Shown: positions 16,560-25,502, counted from the first letter of the stretch. The stretch is 64,000 nucleotides of DNA from Gammaproteobacteria bacterium (GCA_013178375.1 JABLXQ010000060.1:1-64000), one strand, 5' to 3'. Notes: generated from the letters alone by a model not told the origin. Numbers and translations are program-made.

Positions 16560-18092
16560 ATGACTGAGTCCGCCATCAACCATGCCCTTCATATTGAACA
16601 GAGTTGCGCAATGGTGGCATCGGCGTTTTCCGAAGGACGTCGTGAAGGCGTGCGCTTGATATCCGGCGAACACCGCAGTTTTGGTCTGGGCCCCAACCGG
16701 TTGCGGGTGCACATCCCCTTTCCTCTTTTAGCGGCAGACTGGACGCTGCGCACGCTGACCTGCGGTGTGGCCCTGCAATGCTCACCATCGAAAGACCGGA
16801 TTGCACAACTGCCGTTACATGCATTAACGCCCCGGGAGCTCCGTGCATTGTCAATCGTGGAAGGCGGCGTAGCGCTGGGCTGGGTGATTTCGCGCTGGCC
16901 GGGCCTGACAACGGAACTGACGCGTCTGCTGCCTGATCTGGAACGTCTCGACGGCGAACTCGACGGCCCTTCCATGCTGTATCGCGCCTGTGAGCTGGCG
17001 CAGTCCCGTGCGGAAATAATGCTGTATCCCCTGCTGGGTCGGCTACCGATGAATTCTTCCGGGCAGGACGGACTGCTTGCGTCCCTGCGCAAGCTTTACG
17101 GTCGCATGCCCTGGTCGTCAAAAAAACGGTTTTCAAAAGGCCGGTTCACGATTCCAGTCGGTGGTGACGGTGGCGTACAGAATCCGAATCTGCCACCGCC
17201 CAGTCGCCCGGAAGAGGAGGACGTTCCAATTCGCGCGGACCAGCGTGCCGGCATTCCCTATCCGGAATGGAATATCTGGACCCAACGGTTTCTGCCCCAC
17301 CATGTCGCCGTGCTGGAACGCAAGCATCCACCGTCGCCGCAACAGTCAGCGCAAGCGTCGACGAATCTGCGCCGCTGGTTCGAGGCGCACACGCACCGGT
17401 CCATGAAAAACCGGCTGGAAGATGGTTCCGATCTTGATGTGGACCGCTACATCAATCATTACGTTGATGTGTTGAGTGGCACCGCTTCCGATGCGCGCGT
17501 ATTTCGGGATTTGCTGCCCGCTGCACGCGATGTCACCACCGCGCTGCTGCTGGATGGAAGCTCGTCACTGGGCATACATCAGGGTCGCGTCTTCCAGCTG
17601 GAGCTTGCATGCGCTGATGCACTGTCCCAGGCAATGGCGCTGGCGCGTGAACGTCACGGTCTGTTTGTATTCAGCGGCAACACCCGGCATCGGGTCGATG
17701 TGGTCTGCCTGAAGGATTTCACCGATCGTCGGACCGTGATTCCCGGCAATCTCGGTCTTTCGGTGGGAGGCTACACACGACTGGGCGCGCCGCTGCGACA
17801 CCTGACCAGCCGCCTGCTGGAACAACCGTCGGAACGACGCCTGCTGATTGTGATCGGCGACGGACTGATGTCCGACGAAGGTTACGAAGGTCATTACGCC
17901 TGGGCCGATGTCGCACATGCGGTGGAAGAGGCCGAAGATGCCGGCGTGTTCCTCTACTACATCGGTGTCGGCCCTGCCCGGGTTGATCCCTTGCCGGATG
18001 TGTTCGGAGCACAGCGCTCGACACGCATTCGTCGTATCGAAGAACTGCCCCGCGTTCTGGCTCATGTCCATCAACAACTGGTGGCAGCGTGA
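16560..18092 (+). CDS. norD: NorD-like VWA-domain activation protein
   Basis: 510 residues. The N-terminal half is a poorly conserved helical region of NorD/CbbO type. The C-terminal half is a von Willebrand A domain with the MIDAS motif DGSSS (about D332), the threonine in GGYTRLGAPLRH, and IGDGLMSDE. NorD/CbbO proteins work with a NorQ/CbbQ AAA+ ATPase to remodel or load metal into a client enzyme such as nitric oxide reductase or RuBisCO. The ATPase is encoded immediately downstream, but none of the known clients is in the window. Confidence 0.85.
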   Translation: MTESAINHALHIEQSCAMVASAFSEGRREGVRLISGEHRSFGLGPNRLRVHIPFPLLAADWTLRTLTCGVALQCSPSKDRIAQLPLHALTPRELRALSIVEGGVALGWVISRWPGLTTELTRLLPDLERLDGELDGPSMLYRACELAQSRAEIMLYPLLGRLPMNSSGQDGLLASLRKLYGRMPWSSKKRFSKGRFTIPVGGDGGVQNPNLPPPSRPEEEDVPIRADQRAGIPYPEWNIWTQRFLPHHVAVLERKHPPSPQQSAQASTNLRRWFEAHTHRSMKNRLEDGSDLDVDRYINHYVDVLSGTASDARVFRDLLPAARDVTTALLLDGSSSLGIHQGRVFQLELACADALSQAMALARERHGLFVFSGNTRHRVDVVCLKDFTDRRTVIPGNLGLSVGGYTRLGAPLRHLTSRLLEQPSERRLLIVIGDGLMSDEGYEGHYAWADVAHAVEEAEDAGVFLYYIGVGPARVDPLPDVFGAQRSTRIRRIEELPRVLAHVHQQLVAA

Positions 18093-18114
18093 TGATTTTT
18101 ACAGGATGCACACA

Positions 18115-18954
18115 ATGCATATGACGCTCGATGAAATCCAGCAAACCGGCAGCCACTCCGACACCTATCACGTCAACGGCAATGAAGAGCTGCTATTCCG
18201 GCTGGCGTATTCACAACGACTGCCGGTGATGCTGACCGGACCGACCGGATGCGGCAAAACCCGCTTCGTCGAATACATGGGTAAAAAACTGGAGCGCCCG
18301 GTGATCACCATCAGCTGTCACGACGATCTGACCAGTTCCGATCTGGTGGGGCGGTTTATGGTCACTGGCGGCGATGTGGTCTGGAACGATGGGCCACTGA
18401 CCCGGTCAGTGAAGCAAGGCGCAATCTGCTATCTCGACGAAGTGGTGGAAGCGCGACATGATTCGCTGGCGGTGCTGCACTCGCTCACGGATCACCGACG
18501 TGCCCTGTATCTCGATCGCGCCGGGGAAGTCATTCAGGCGCCGGACACTTTCATGCTGGTGTGCTCCTACAACCCCGCCTATCGCAGTTCGCTCAAGGAA
18601 TTGAAACCTTCTTTTCGTCAGCGCTTCATAACGCTGGCCATGAACTATCTGCCACCGGATCGCGAAGCGGATGTTCTGGTAACCGAATCCCATATTCCGT
18701 TATCGGTCGCGCAGCAACTGGTGCGTTTTGCGGTGAGCATCCGCAACGCCGATTCTGCGTTTCATTTCGAACCGCCATCCACCCGTGTATTGGTAACCGC
18801 CGCCAAACTGATTGCAGCAGGCGCCACTGAAATGGAAGCGGCGGAAGTCTGCATTCTTGCACCGCTGAGCAGTGACGGTGCTATCACCGATGGCCTGCGG
18901 GAACTGGCGGCAGCCAGTCTGTCATCCCCAGCGGGTTCTACCATTAAACAATGA
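18115..18954 (+). CDS. norQ: NorQ/CbbQ-type MoxR AAA+ ATPase
   Basis: 279 residues from the ATG at 18115, chosen for AGGA 8 nt upstream; in-frame ATGs at 18106 and 18121 are alternatives. Walker A is GPTGCGKT (about 42-49), Walker B ICYLDEV (about D108-E109), with sensor-1 region VCSYNPAYRSS and the arginine-rich PSFRQRF. NorQ/CbbQ hexamers bind a NorD/CbbO VWA partner and use ATP hydrolysis to activate metalloenzymes. It starts 22 bp after norD. Three membrane-protein genes follow closely, suggesting one transcription unit and a membrane client. Confidence 0.88.
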   Translation: MHMTLDEIQQTGSHSDTYHVNGNEELLFRLAYSQRLPVMLTGPTGCGKTRFVEYMGKKLERPVITISCHDDLTSSDLVGRFMVTGGDVVWNDGPLTRSVKQGAICYLDEVVEARHDSLAVLHSLTDHRRALYLDRAGEVIQAPDTFMLVCSYNPAYRSSLKELKPSFRQRFITLAMNYLPPDREADVLVTESHIPLSVAQQLVRFAVSIRNADSAFHFEPPSTRVLVTAAKLIAAGATEMEAAEVCILAPLSSDGAITDGLRELAAASLSSPAGSTIKQ

Positions 18955-18973
18955 CAAAAAGAGGTATCCGACG

Positions 18974-19108
18974 ATGAAGGAACAACCGATCAGCGAACAG
19001 GACCGTCGACGCCGCAAAGCGCTTATCGCTTTCCAGATTGTCTGCTATGGCTATCTGCTGACGATGTTTTTAATCCAGATGTATATGTACTCCGTGCGCG
19101 ACTGGTAA
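18974..19108 (+). CDS. Small membrane protein (44 residues) of the NorDQ cluster
   Basis: Begins MKEQPISEQDRRRRKA and ends YSVRDW. A basic N-terminus precedes one transmembrane helix (about residues 17-38, including FQIVCYGYLLTMFLIQMYMY). GAGG at 18961-18964 gives a good ribosome binding site. It sits 19 bp after norQ and 9 bp before the next gene, which strongly suggests a translated operon member. I do not recognise the family; a small subunit of a membrane complex is the simplest reading. Confidence 0.65.
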   Translation: MKEQPISEQDRRRRKALIAFQIVCYGYLLTMFLIQMYMYSVRDW

Positions 19109-19117
19109 GGGGGAAAA

Positions 19118-19819
19118 ATGATGAATACCAACACACTGACAATGGGTGGGATGACTAACCTCGACGATCATCACCTGCGCAGTCGCCAGGCACAGTGGCA
19201 GGCAGATAAATGGATGATGGTGGGGGCCCTGTTTTTGGGAACCGCAGTATTCGGCCTGATCGGCTTTCCGCTTTTCCTGCGCGGCCTGGCGCTGCAAATC
19301 AAGGCACAACGGCAAGGGCTTTCAGTACGCCCCACGATGGTGACACTCATCGGCTATCTGGTTGCCATCGATGCCGCACTCAACTCCATCGGCTGGGCCC
19401 TGGATCTGGTCGCGCACCACACCTTGCTGGCGCGTGTATTTTTGATGGCCTGGGGCAATATGTTTGATGCCGGTTACTTCTGGCATTACAACGAACTGTG
19501 GATCGGTGGCGCCACCGCGCCCGGGGAAAAGGGTTGGGAAATTGCATTGCTGCCGGTTGTGTTCTGTATGCGCATCGCAGCTGCCATTGGCTTTTTGCAG
19601 ATGAAACGCTGGGGTCAGCAATGGTTGATCATCACCTGCTGGTTTGGCGTCGTGGCCTGGGTCGGCTATATCGCCAACATGACCATCTTCGCCGATGTAC
19701 GTTACACCGGCGTGGTGTTCCCGGTGATCGGCTGGTGGCTGTACGACATTTTCTACATCACACCTTTCCTGGCGTTGCCATATCTGCATTCCGTCAATCG
19801 CGAAATTTTTACCGACTGA
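19118..19819 (+). CDS. Six-helix membrane protein of unknown function in the NorDQ cluster
   Basis: 233 residues; a second ATG at 19121 fits the AAGGGGG binding site slightly better. I count about six hydrophobic helices (near 33-55, 73-95, 103-123, 139-162, 169-191, 198-222). Histidines near the membrane (H18, H19, H100, H101, H123, H224) and the acidic motif NMFDAGYFWHYNELW could bind metal or haem. It is not an obvious NorB, NorE, PmoA or PmoC protein. Placed just after NorQ, it is the best candidate in this window for the client of NorD/NorQ, but that is inference. Confidence 0.6.
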   Translation: MMNTNTLTMGGMTNLDDHHLRSRQAQWQADKWMMVGALFLGTAVFGLIGFPLFLRGLALQIKAQRQGLSVRPTMVTLIGYLVAIDAALNSIGWALDLVAHHTLLARVFLMAWGNMFDAGYFWHYNELWIGGATAPGEKGWEIALLPVVFCMRIAAAIGFLQMKRWGQQWLIITCWFGVVAWVGYIANMTIFADVRYTGVVFPVIGWWLYDIFYITPFLALPYLHSVNREIFTD

Positions 19820-19847
19820 GTGAACACTCAAATCGAGGGAATTGATC

Positions 19848-20252
19848 ATGAATAACGTATCCCCTAACAATCTGCCTTTAGGCACTACACCGGCATTCGC
19901 GGGTATGCACAAATGGCTGCAGCGTGGACTGATCGTCTGCCTGTCGGCGCTGGTGCTCGAAGGTGCGTTCACATTCCCGCTGCTGGCAATCTGGTACGGC
20001 TGGCCCGAATTGTCACTGCAGGAAATTTGCACCGAATTTGAAAAAATCCGTTTTTCTGACGAATCACGCGAATGCATTTATCCCTATCCGCTGTTTGCGC
20101 CAGCGGAAGGTGCCGGTCAGAAGACCGCACAGGATGTATGGGGTGTTCAACCCAGGCCGCAATACAAAGCGATCGAATACCGCGAACTGATTAAACGCCG
20201 GGACGATCGGCTCACCCGTCAGGCCGAAGGGGAAACGGATAGTAAATATTGA
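19848..20252 (+). CDS. Single-pass membrane protein with periplasmic tail, NorDQ cluster
   Basis: 134 residues from the ATG at 19848, supported by GAGGGA 7 nt upstream. One transmembrane helix lies near residues 25-50 (LIVCLSALVLEGAFTFPLLA). The following soluble part has two cysteines (EICTEF and RECIYPYP) that could form a disulfide or bind metal, then a charged, probably flexible C-terminus. It is the last gene of the cluster, 28 bp after the six-helix protein, with hairpins downstream at 20285-20340. I do not recognise the family. Confidence 0.6.
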   Translation: MNNVSPNNLPLGTTPAFAGMHKWLQRGLIVCLSALVLEGAFTFPLLAIWYGWPELSLQEICTEFEKIRFSDESRECIYPYPLFAPAEGAGQKTAQDVWGVQPRPQYKAIEYRELIKRRDDRLTRQAEGETDSKY

Positions 20253-20284
20253 AAGTCTTGAAAAAAGCCGGTTCAGGGCGCACA

Positions 20285-20300
20285 TTGGCATCGATGCCAA
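20285..20300. repeat. 16-bp perfect palindrome
   Basis: TTGGCATCGATGCCAA, between the NorDQ cluster and a TetR gene, 113 bp before the TetR start. It could be an operator for that regulator or part of the cluster 3' end. Confidence 0.6.
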
Positions 20301-20312
20301 AATTCTGGGTTT

Positions 20313-20345
20313 CCTGTATATGCTGAACCCCATATACAGGATTTT
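20313..20345 (+). terminator. Possible intrinsic terminator of the NorDQ cluster
   Basis: A 10-bp perfect stem (CCTGTATATG at 20313-20322 with its complement at 20331-20340, 8-nt loop), followed by ATTTTG. The T-run is short and the stem AT-rich, so a regulatory hairpin is an alternative. Confidence 0.45.
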
Positions 20346-20412
20346 GCTGATCAGCAAGGTGATGAAGCTCGTGATGGGCAATTAGACAGGCATTTACCGA
20401 TAACCGGACGTC

Positions 20413-20994
20413 ATGCAAGAAGATTCATTGGAAAACCAGGACCCTCGCGCCGTTCGCTCCCGCACTGCATTGCGTAGCGCTTTGCTGCAATTGCTGGAAG
20501 AAAAAGCGCTGGAGCAGATCACTGTGCGCGACATTGTGGCCAGGGCCGGCATTGGCTACACCACGTTCTTTCGTCATCATCCAACCAAGGAAGCCTTGCT
20601 TGAGGATATAGCCGCAGAGCAGATCAGCGCCCTGTTTCAGCTATCCATGCCGGTGATGGATGCGCGGGATGTGCGCTCCGGCGCTATCGCATTGCTGTCC
20701 TATGTCGAACAGCACCGGTCGATATGGTCTACCCTGCTGACAGGCGGTGCTGCTTCTTTCATCCGCGAGGAATTTTTGCGCCAGGCACGGGCTGTCGCCG
20801 ATGTACGCGGCCAGTCAGACAATCTGATGCCGCCTGACCTCGGCGTCATTCTTATCGTTAGCAGCACGCTCGAATTGATAGTATGGTGGTTGCGGCAAGA
20901 AAACCCTTACTCCATCGAACGGATTGCGGAACTCCTTGATTGCACCGTGATCAGACCCGTTATCGAAGCGGGAAATCGCAAAGGCGGGCAGTAG
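20413..20994 (+). CDS. TetR-family transcriptional regulator
   Basis: 193 residues. The helix-turn-helix covers about residues 15-60 (LEQITVRDIVARAGIGYTTF, then FRHHPTKEALLEDI). The C-terminal domain is of unassigned ligand class. It lies 160 bp after the NorDQ cluster and 13 bp before egtB, so it could be cotranscribed with the ergothioneine genes, control them, or control the upstream cluster. The palindrome at 20285-20300 in its promoter region is a candidate self-operator. Confidence 0.85.
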   Translation: MQEDSLENQDPRAVRSRTALRSALLQLLEEKALEQITVRDIVARAGIGYTTFFRHHPTKEALLEDIAAEQISALFQLSMPVMDARDVRSGAIALLSYVEQHRSIWSTLLTGGAASFIREEFLRQARAVADVRGQSDNLMPPDLGVILIVSSTLELIVWWLRQENPYSIERIAELLDCTVIRPVIEAGNRKGGQ

Positions 20995-21007
20995 AGGAGA
21001 ACACGAC

Positions 21008-22279
21008 ATGAGCCAATCGCTAATTGAGCGTTATCTCACTACACGCCAGCAATCAGTGCAGTTCTGCGAGCCACTGGCCGTTGAAGACCATGGTTTGCAG
21101 GCAGCCGAGTTCGTCAGTCCACCCAAGTGGCATCTGGCACATACGACCTGGTTCTTCGAGACATTTATCCTCAAGCCTTTCGCGGCTGGCTACCAGCCGC
21201 TGGACCCACGTTACGAATATTTATTCAATTCCTATTACAACGGCGTGGGCCCGCAATTTCCTCGCGCCCAGCGCGGGCTGCTGTCGCGCCCTACGGTAAA
21301 AGAGGTAATCGAGTATCGCCAGCATGTGGACGAAGCGATGCTGCGTTTGTTGCGCAACCCGGAACTGCCTGAAGTGGAAACAGTGATGCAACGCTGCACC
21401 CTGGGCATCGAACACGAGATGCAGCATCAGGAACTGTTCTTCACTGATCTGAAATATTCCCTCTTCATCAATCCGCTTTGTCCCACGTATAGCGCCACGA
21501 AAACACCGGCAGATCAAGCGCCCATAACACTCACCTGGCTCGAATTTCCCGGTGGCCTGCACGAGATCGGCCATGCGGGCGACAGTTTTGCCTTTGACAA
21601 TGAAACGCCACGCCACAAAGTCTATGTGGAACCCTATCTGCTCGCCAATCGTTTGGTCACCAACGGCGAGTATCAGGCGTTTATCGACGATGGCGGCTAT
21701 GAGCGCCCTGATCTGTGGCTGGCGGACGGCTGGCAGACACGCCAGCGACACAACTGGCAGGCGCCGCATTACTGGTTACAACAGGACGGCGAGCCGCTGG
21801 AATATACCCTGCACGGATTGCGCCGGCGCAACGCACTGCAACCCGTCTGTCATATCAGCGGTTATGAAGCGGATGCGTACGCGCGCTGGGCCGATGCGCG
21901 GTTGCCAACGGAGCAGGAATGGGAACTTTCCGCAGCCACTTTTTCCGGTCAACAGGCCATCACCGGTCAGGGACCGGCCTGCGGTTGCTTTCATCCCTCG
22001 ACTGCAATCGCAGCAGACGGCCTGTTGCAACTCTACAGCGATTGCTGGCAGTGGACCCAGAGTGCCTACAGCCCTTACCCCGGCTTTCGACCTGCAGCCG
22101 GCGCCATCGGGGAGTACAATGGCAAATTCATGAGTAACCAGTGGGTGTTGCGCGGCGGTTCCTGTGTATCGCAACCCGCGCAGTTGCGCCCCAGTTACCG
22201 CAACTTCTTCTACCCTGCGGACCGCTGGCAGTTCAGCGGCCTGCGCCTGGCGAAAACGCCCGGTCAAATTCAAGGATGA
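21008..22279 (+). CDS. egtB: Ergothioneine biosynthesis sulfoxide synthase EgtB
   Basis: 423 residues. The N-terminal DinB-like domain has the iron ligands in KWHLAHTTWFFE and GIEHEMQHQELFF (HxxxH). The C-terminal FGE/sulfatase-modifying domain runs from about residue 180 (FPGGLHEIGHAGDSFAFDNE) to LRGGSCVSQPAQLRPSYRNF. EgtB is an O2-dependent non-heme iron enzyme that joins hercynine to cysteine or gamma-glutamylcysteine through a C-S bond. The stop codon overlaps the EgtD start (ATGA), so hercynine synthesis and sulfurisation are coupled. egtC and egtE are not in the window; the preferred thiol cannot be read here. Confidence 0.9.
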   Translation: MSQSLIERYLTTRQQSVQFCEPLAVEDHGLQAAEFVSPPKWHLAHTTWFFETFILKPFAAGYQPLDPRYEYLFNSYYNGVGPQFPRAQRGLLSRPTVKEVIEYRQHVDEAMLRLLRNPELPEVETVMQRCTLGIEHEMQHQELFFTDLKYSLFINPLCPTYSATKTPADQAPITLTWLEFPGGLHEIGHAGDSFAFDNETPRHKVYVEPYLLANRLVTNGEYQAFIDDGGYERPDLWLADGWQTRQRHNWQAPHYWLQQDGEPLEYTLHGLRRRNALQPVCHISGYEADAYARWADARLPTEQEWELSAATFSGQQAITGQGPACGCFHPSTAIAADGLLQLYSDCWQWTQSAYSPYPGFRPAAGAIGEYNGKFMSNQWVLRGGSCVSQPAQLRPSYRNFFYPADRWQFSGLRLAKTPGQIQG

Positions 22280-23328
22280 AAAAAACTGCCATGACAATCA
22301 CTGCGCTTGACGATCCGCTTGATAGCCAGCAGCTCGACCATCAGGGCCTGCCACTGCCCGACAACGTGAAATTTGACAACCAGCATCCCAGTGCGGGTGA
22401 CTGCCACCAGGAGATCCTCCAGGGGCTGCGACAAAAACAGAAAGTCATAAATCCCAAATTTTTTTACGATGCCCGTGGCTCTGCACTCTTCGACCAGATC
22501 ACCCGCCTTGCCGAGTATTACCTCACCCGTACCGAGCAAAAAATTCTAAACACTTACAGCGCGGAAATCGCCGACTGCTGCGGCCGACGCAGCATAGTGA
22601 TCGAACCCGGCAGCGGCAGCAGCGAAAAAGTCAGGCTTCTGCTAAACGAACTGCGCCCACGGATGTACATTCCCATTGATATTTCCGCCGCCCCCCTGCA
22701 GCAGGCAGCGGTGCAATTGGGACGGCAATTTCCCTGGTTGCGCATTCACGCCATCTGCGCCGACTTTACCGACGCCTGGACGCTGTCGGGCCAACTGCCT
22801 GCCGGCAAACGCGTGATTTTCTATCCCGGCTCCACCATCGGCAACCTGGACCCGCACAACGCGGTAAACCTGCTCACGCATCTGGGTAACTGGATGGGAA
22901 ATGGCGGCGGCGCACTGATTGGCGTGGATCTCCACAAACCGACACAGCAACTGCAGGCTGCGTACGATGATGCAGCCGGCGTTACCGCCGCATTCAATCG
23001 CAATGTGTTGCATCATCTGAATCAACTGCTGGGCAGCGACTTTGATCCCACGGAATTTGAGCACCGCGCCCACTATGACGAGCAGCTGCAGCGGATCGAG
23101 ATGCATCTCGTCAGCCGTAAGGCGCACAGCGTCAACTCACCCTATGGGTCGTTTCAGTTTGCTGCCGGTGAAACCATCCATACGGAGAATTCCTACAAAT
23201 ACACTATCGATGGCTTTGCCGAATTGGCAGAGCAGGCCGGACTGCGCGTGATGCGCAGCTGGCTGGATGAAGAAAAGCTGTTCAGCGTGCACTATCTGGA
23301 ACCGGTACCACACACCCCGCCCGCTTGA
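22276..23328 (+). CDS. egtD: L-histidine N-alpha-methyltransferase EgtD
   Basis: 350 residues from the ATG at 22276 that overlaps the egtB stop; an internal ATG at 22291 is possible. The hallmark NPKFFYDARGSALFDQIT and EYYLTRTE are present, with the SAM-binding region VIEPGSGSSEKV and YPGSTIGNLDP. EgtD trimethylates histidine to hercynine with three SAM, the first step of ergothioneine synthesis in the cytosol. The egtB-egtD pair is enough for the core pathway if a PLP-dependent C-S lyase is available elsewhere. Ergothioneine is a thiol antioxidant, consistent with other oxidative-stress genes in the window. Confidence 0.92.
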   Translation: MKKTAMTITALDDPLDSQQLDHQGLPLPDNVKFDNQHPSAGDCHQEILQGLRQKQKVINPKFFYDARGSALFDQITRLAEYYLTRTEQKILNTYSAEIADCCGRRSIVIEPGSGSSEKVRLLLNELRPRMYIPIDISAAPLQQAAVQLGRQFPWLRIHAICADFTDAWTLSGQLPAGKRVIFYPGSTIGNLDPHNAVNLLTHLGNWMGNGGGALIGVDLHKPTQQLQAAYDDAAGVTAAFNRNVLHHLNQLLGSDFDPTEFEHRAHYDEQLQRIEMHLVSRKAHSVNSPYGSFQFAAGETIHTENSYKYTIDGFAELAEQAGLRVMRSWLDEEKLFSVHYLEPVPHTPPA

Positions 23329-23751
23329 ATTCACCCCCGCCAGACATCAACTGACCCCTGAAAATCATCCAATCAGGGGTCCAGACAGTCCCAATTGGAT
23401 TCTTTTACATCCAGTCTGGATTCTTTTCTATCCAACCTGGATATAAAAGAATCTAAACATGTCTCCCCAACCTGTCCATTTGATGTCTTTCCAGGCCAAT
23501 AGGATGTTTTTGATACGTCCCAGGCTGCTGAAGAATCCAATCCGATAACCGGGAACCCCCTTTCAGAGTTCCAGCCACCATCCAATAGCCTTCTTGAATC
23601 TATAAACCAGCCGCAACTCCCCTTCCACCCCGAACAGGCATCATTTTAGTTCGCAACCCCTCATGTAATGTTCATTAATTTTCGTTTGTTGTTTTTTTCG
23701 AAAACAACTACACTGATTTCATCGCCCCCCAATCCCACTGGGAAGCCTGTC
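23329..23751. other. Gene-free 423-bp region with repeats and hairpins
   Basis: No convincing gene. It contains a hairpin with 9-bp arms (23353-23361 with 23373-23381) shortly after egtD, a 21-bp tandem repeat merging into a long hairpin (23396-23453), and the glpD promoter region. A 70-residue minus-strand reading frame here is judged to be a by-product of the repeat. Confidence 0.55.
23396..23453. repeat. 21-bp tandem repeat fused to a 16-bp-stem hairpin
   Basis: The unit starts TGGATTCTTTT and ends near ATCCA; copies begin at 23396, 23417 and (partial) 23438, a 21-bp period. The second copy also pairs with the following sequence: 23419-23434 is the inverse complement of 23438-23453 with one mismatch and a 3-nt loop. 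The structure is not followed by a T-run. It looks like a mobile or structured intergenic element; I do not recognise its family. Confidence 0.75.
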
Positions 23752-25372
23752 ATGCCGCACAATCAAAACCTCGACACCGCCCAAGTTGCTGATAATTCAA
23801 CCTGTTATGACCTGTTTATTGTCGGCGGCGGCATCAATGGCACCGGCATCGCGGCGGACGCCACCGGGCGCGGCCTGTCGGTGGCCCTGTGCGAACAGGA
23901 TGATCTGGCCAGTGCCACCTCCTCCGCCAGCAGCAAACTGATCCACGGCGGCCTGCGCTACCTGGAACATTACGAATTCCGCCTGGTACGGGAAGCCCTG
24001 GCGGAACGGGAAATCCTGCTGGCCAACGCGCCCCACCTGATCAAACCCCTGCGTTTCGTGCTGCCCCACCGGCCCCATCTGCGCCCGGCCTGGATGATCC
24101 GCATCGGCCTTTTCATGTACGACCACCTGAGCCGCCGCAACCAGTTGCCAGCCTCCCGTGGTCTGTGCCTGGACGCCTCCGCCAGCACCAACCCACTCAA
24201 TGACAGCATTCATTACGGCTTCGAATACTCCGACTGCCGGGTGGACGACGCCCGCCTGGTGGTGGCCAATGCCCCTCGCCGCGCAAAGCCGTGGCGCCCG
24301 CATCCAGGTGCGCACCCGCTGCATCGACGCCGTGCGTGTGAGTGGCCTGTGGCACATCACGTTGCAGGATCTGGCTACCGGCCGCATCCACCACTGCCGT
24401 GCCCGCGCCCTGGTCAACGCTGCCGGCCCCTGGGCCCAGCGCTTTATCGAACAAAACCTGCAGGCGCAATCGCCGCGCCGCATCAAGCTGATCAAGGGCA
24501 GCCACTTCGTCACGCCGAAACTGTATGAGGGCGAGCAGGCGTACATCCTCCAGAACGAGGATCAGCGCATCGTGTTCGTGATTCCCTACAATGGGGATTT
24601 CACACTGGTGGGTACCACCGACAAGGCCTATGACGGCGATCCCTCGAAAGTGGAGATGGATGGCGAAGAGGAGCAGTACCTGCTGAACGTGGTGAACCAG
24701 CACTTCAAGCGCCAGATCGGCAGCGACGACATCCTGTGGCGTTATTCCGGTGTGCGTCCGCTGTGCGACGACGAATCCGATTCACCCTCGGCCATGACCC
24801 GCGACTACACGCTGGAAACCCAGGCGGATGAAAACGGCAAGGCGCCGCTGCTGAGTGTGTTCGGCGGCAAGATCACCACCTATCGCCGGCTGGCGGAAGC
24901 GGCGCTGCTGGCGCTGAAACCCCATTTTCCCACCCTGGGCAGTCCCTGGACCCGCACCGCCACTCTGCCCGGCGGCGATATCGGCGAGCAGACATTTACA
25001 CAGTGGCTGCAGGCATTGCAGCAGCAATATGCGTGGTTGCCACAACCGTTGCTGCAACGCCTGGCCAACGCCTACGGCACCCGCGTGCATGAACTGCTGC
25101 AGGGCTGTTCCGGCGTGGACGATCTTGGCACGGATTTCGGTGCCGGCCTGACCCAGCGCGAAGTGGAATTCCTGTTGCGGGAAGAGTGGGCACGCTCGGC
25201 GGACGACATTCTCTGGCGGCGCAGCAAGCTGGGCCTGTATTTCAACGCCGGACAGCGCGCGCAGCTGGACAGCTTTGTGCAAACCCGTTTGTCCGATGCG
25301 ATTCCGGCGGCGCACGTCGCACCGGCCCCGTCCACCACGAGCGCCAAAGAACCCCTGCGCCGCGCCTGCTGA
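23752..25372 (+). pseudogene. glpD: Aerobic glycerol-3-phosphate dehydrogenase, single-base frameshift
   Basis: From the ATG at 23752 the first frame encodes the FAD-binding start (LFIVGGGINGTGIAADATGR), SASSKLIHGGLRYLEHYEF and continues correctly to DDARLVVANA near 24272. There the homology jumps frame: RGARIQVRTRCIDAVRVSGL, NAAGPWAQRF, FVIPYNGDFTLVGTTD and the C-terminus lie one frame over and end at 25372. One extra C in the run at 24272-24275 explains it. Removing it gives a protein near 539 residues, normal for GlpD, which oxidises glycerol-3-phosphate at the membrane and feeds quinones. Both halves are otherwise intact, so a sequencing or assembly indel is as likely as a recent true mutation. 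Confidence 0.85.
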
Positions 25373-25404
25373 GGCACGGCGCTTTTCCAGCAACGCTTTT
25401 TTGC

Positions 25405-25443
25405 GCCCCTTTCACAGCCCCCTTTCACAGCCCCCTTTCACAC
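25405..25443. repeat. Three tandem 13-bp units
   Basis: CCCCCTTTCACAG-like units end to end between glpD and its terminator (first copy one base short at its start). Probably replication slippage; no function is evident. Confidence 0.7.
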
Positions 25444-25465
25444 GACCCTCACTCTTGTTGTGATC

Positions 25466-25502
25466 GCCAGGACCCGACCCCCTTGGGCCCTGGCATTTTT
25501 TT
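25466..25502 (+). terminator. Intrinsic terminator after glpD
   Basis: GCCAGG (25466-25471) pairs with CCTGGC (25489-25494), with an inner CCC/GGG stem, followed by A and seven T. It ends the glpD transcript. Confidence 0.85.

Noticed and set aside
23373-23585. 70-residue minus-strand frame with repeated LDxKES units
   Set aside because: The repeats come from the 21-bp DNA tandem repeat; no binding site or homology supports translation, so I treat it as a by-product.
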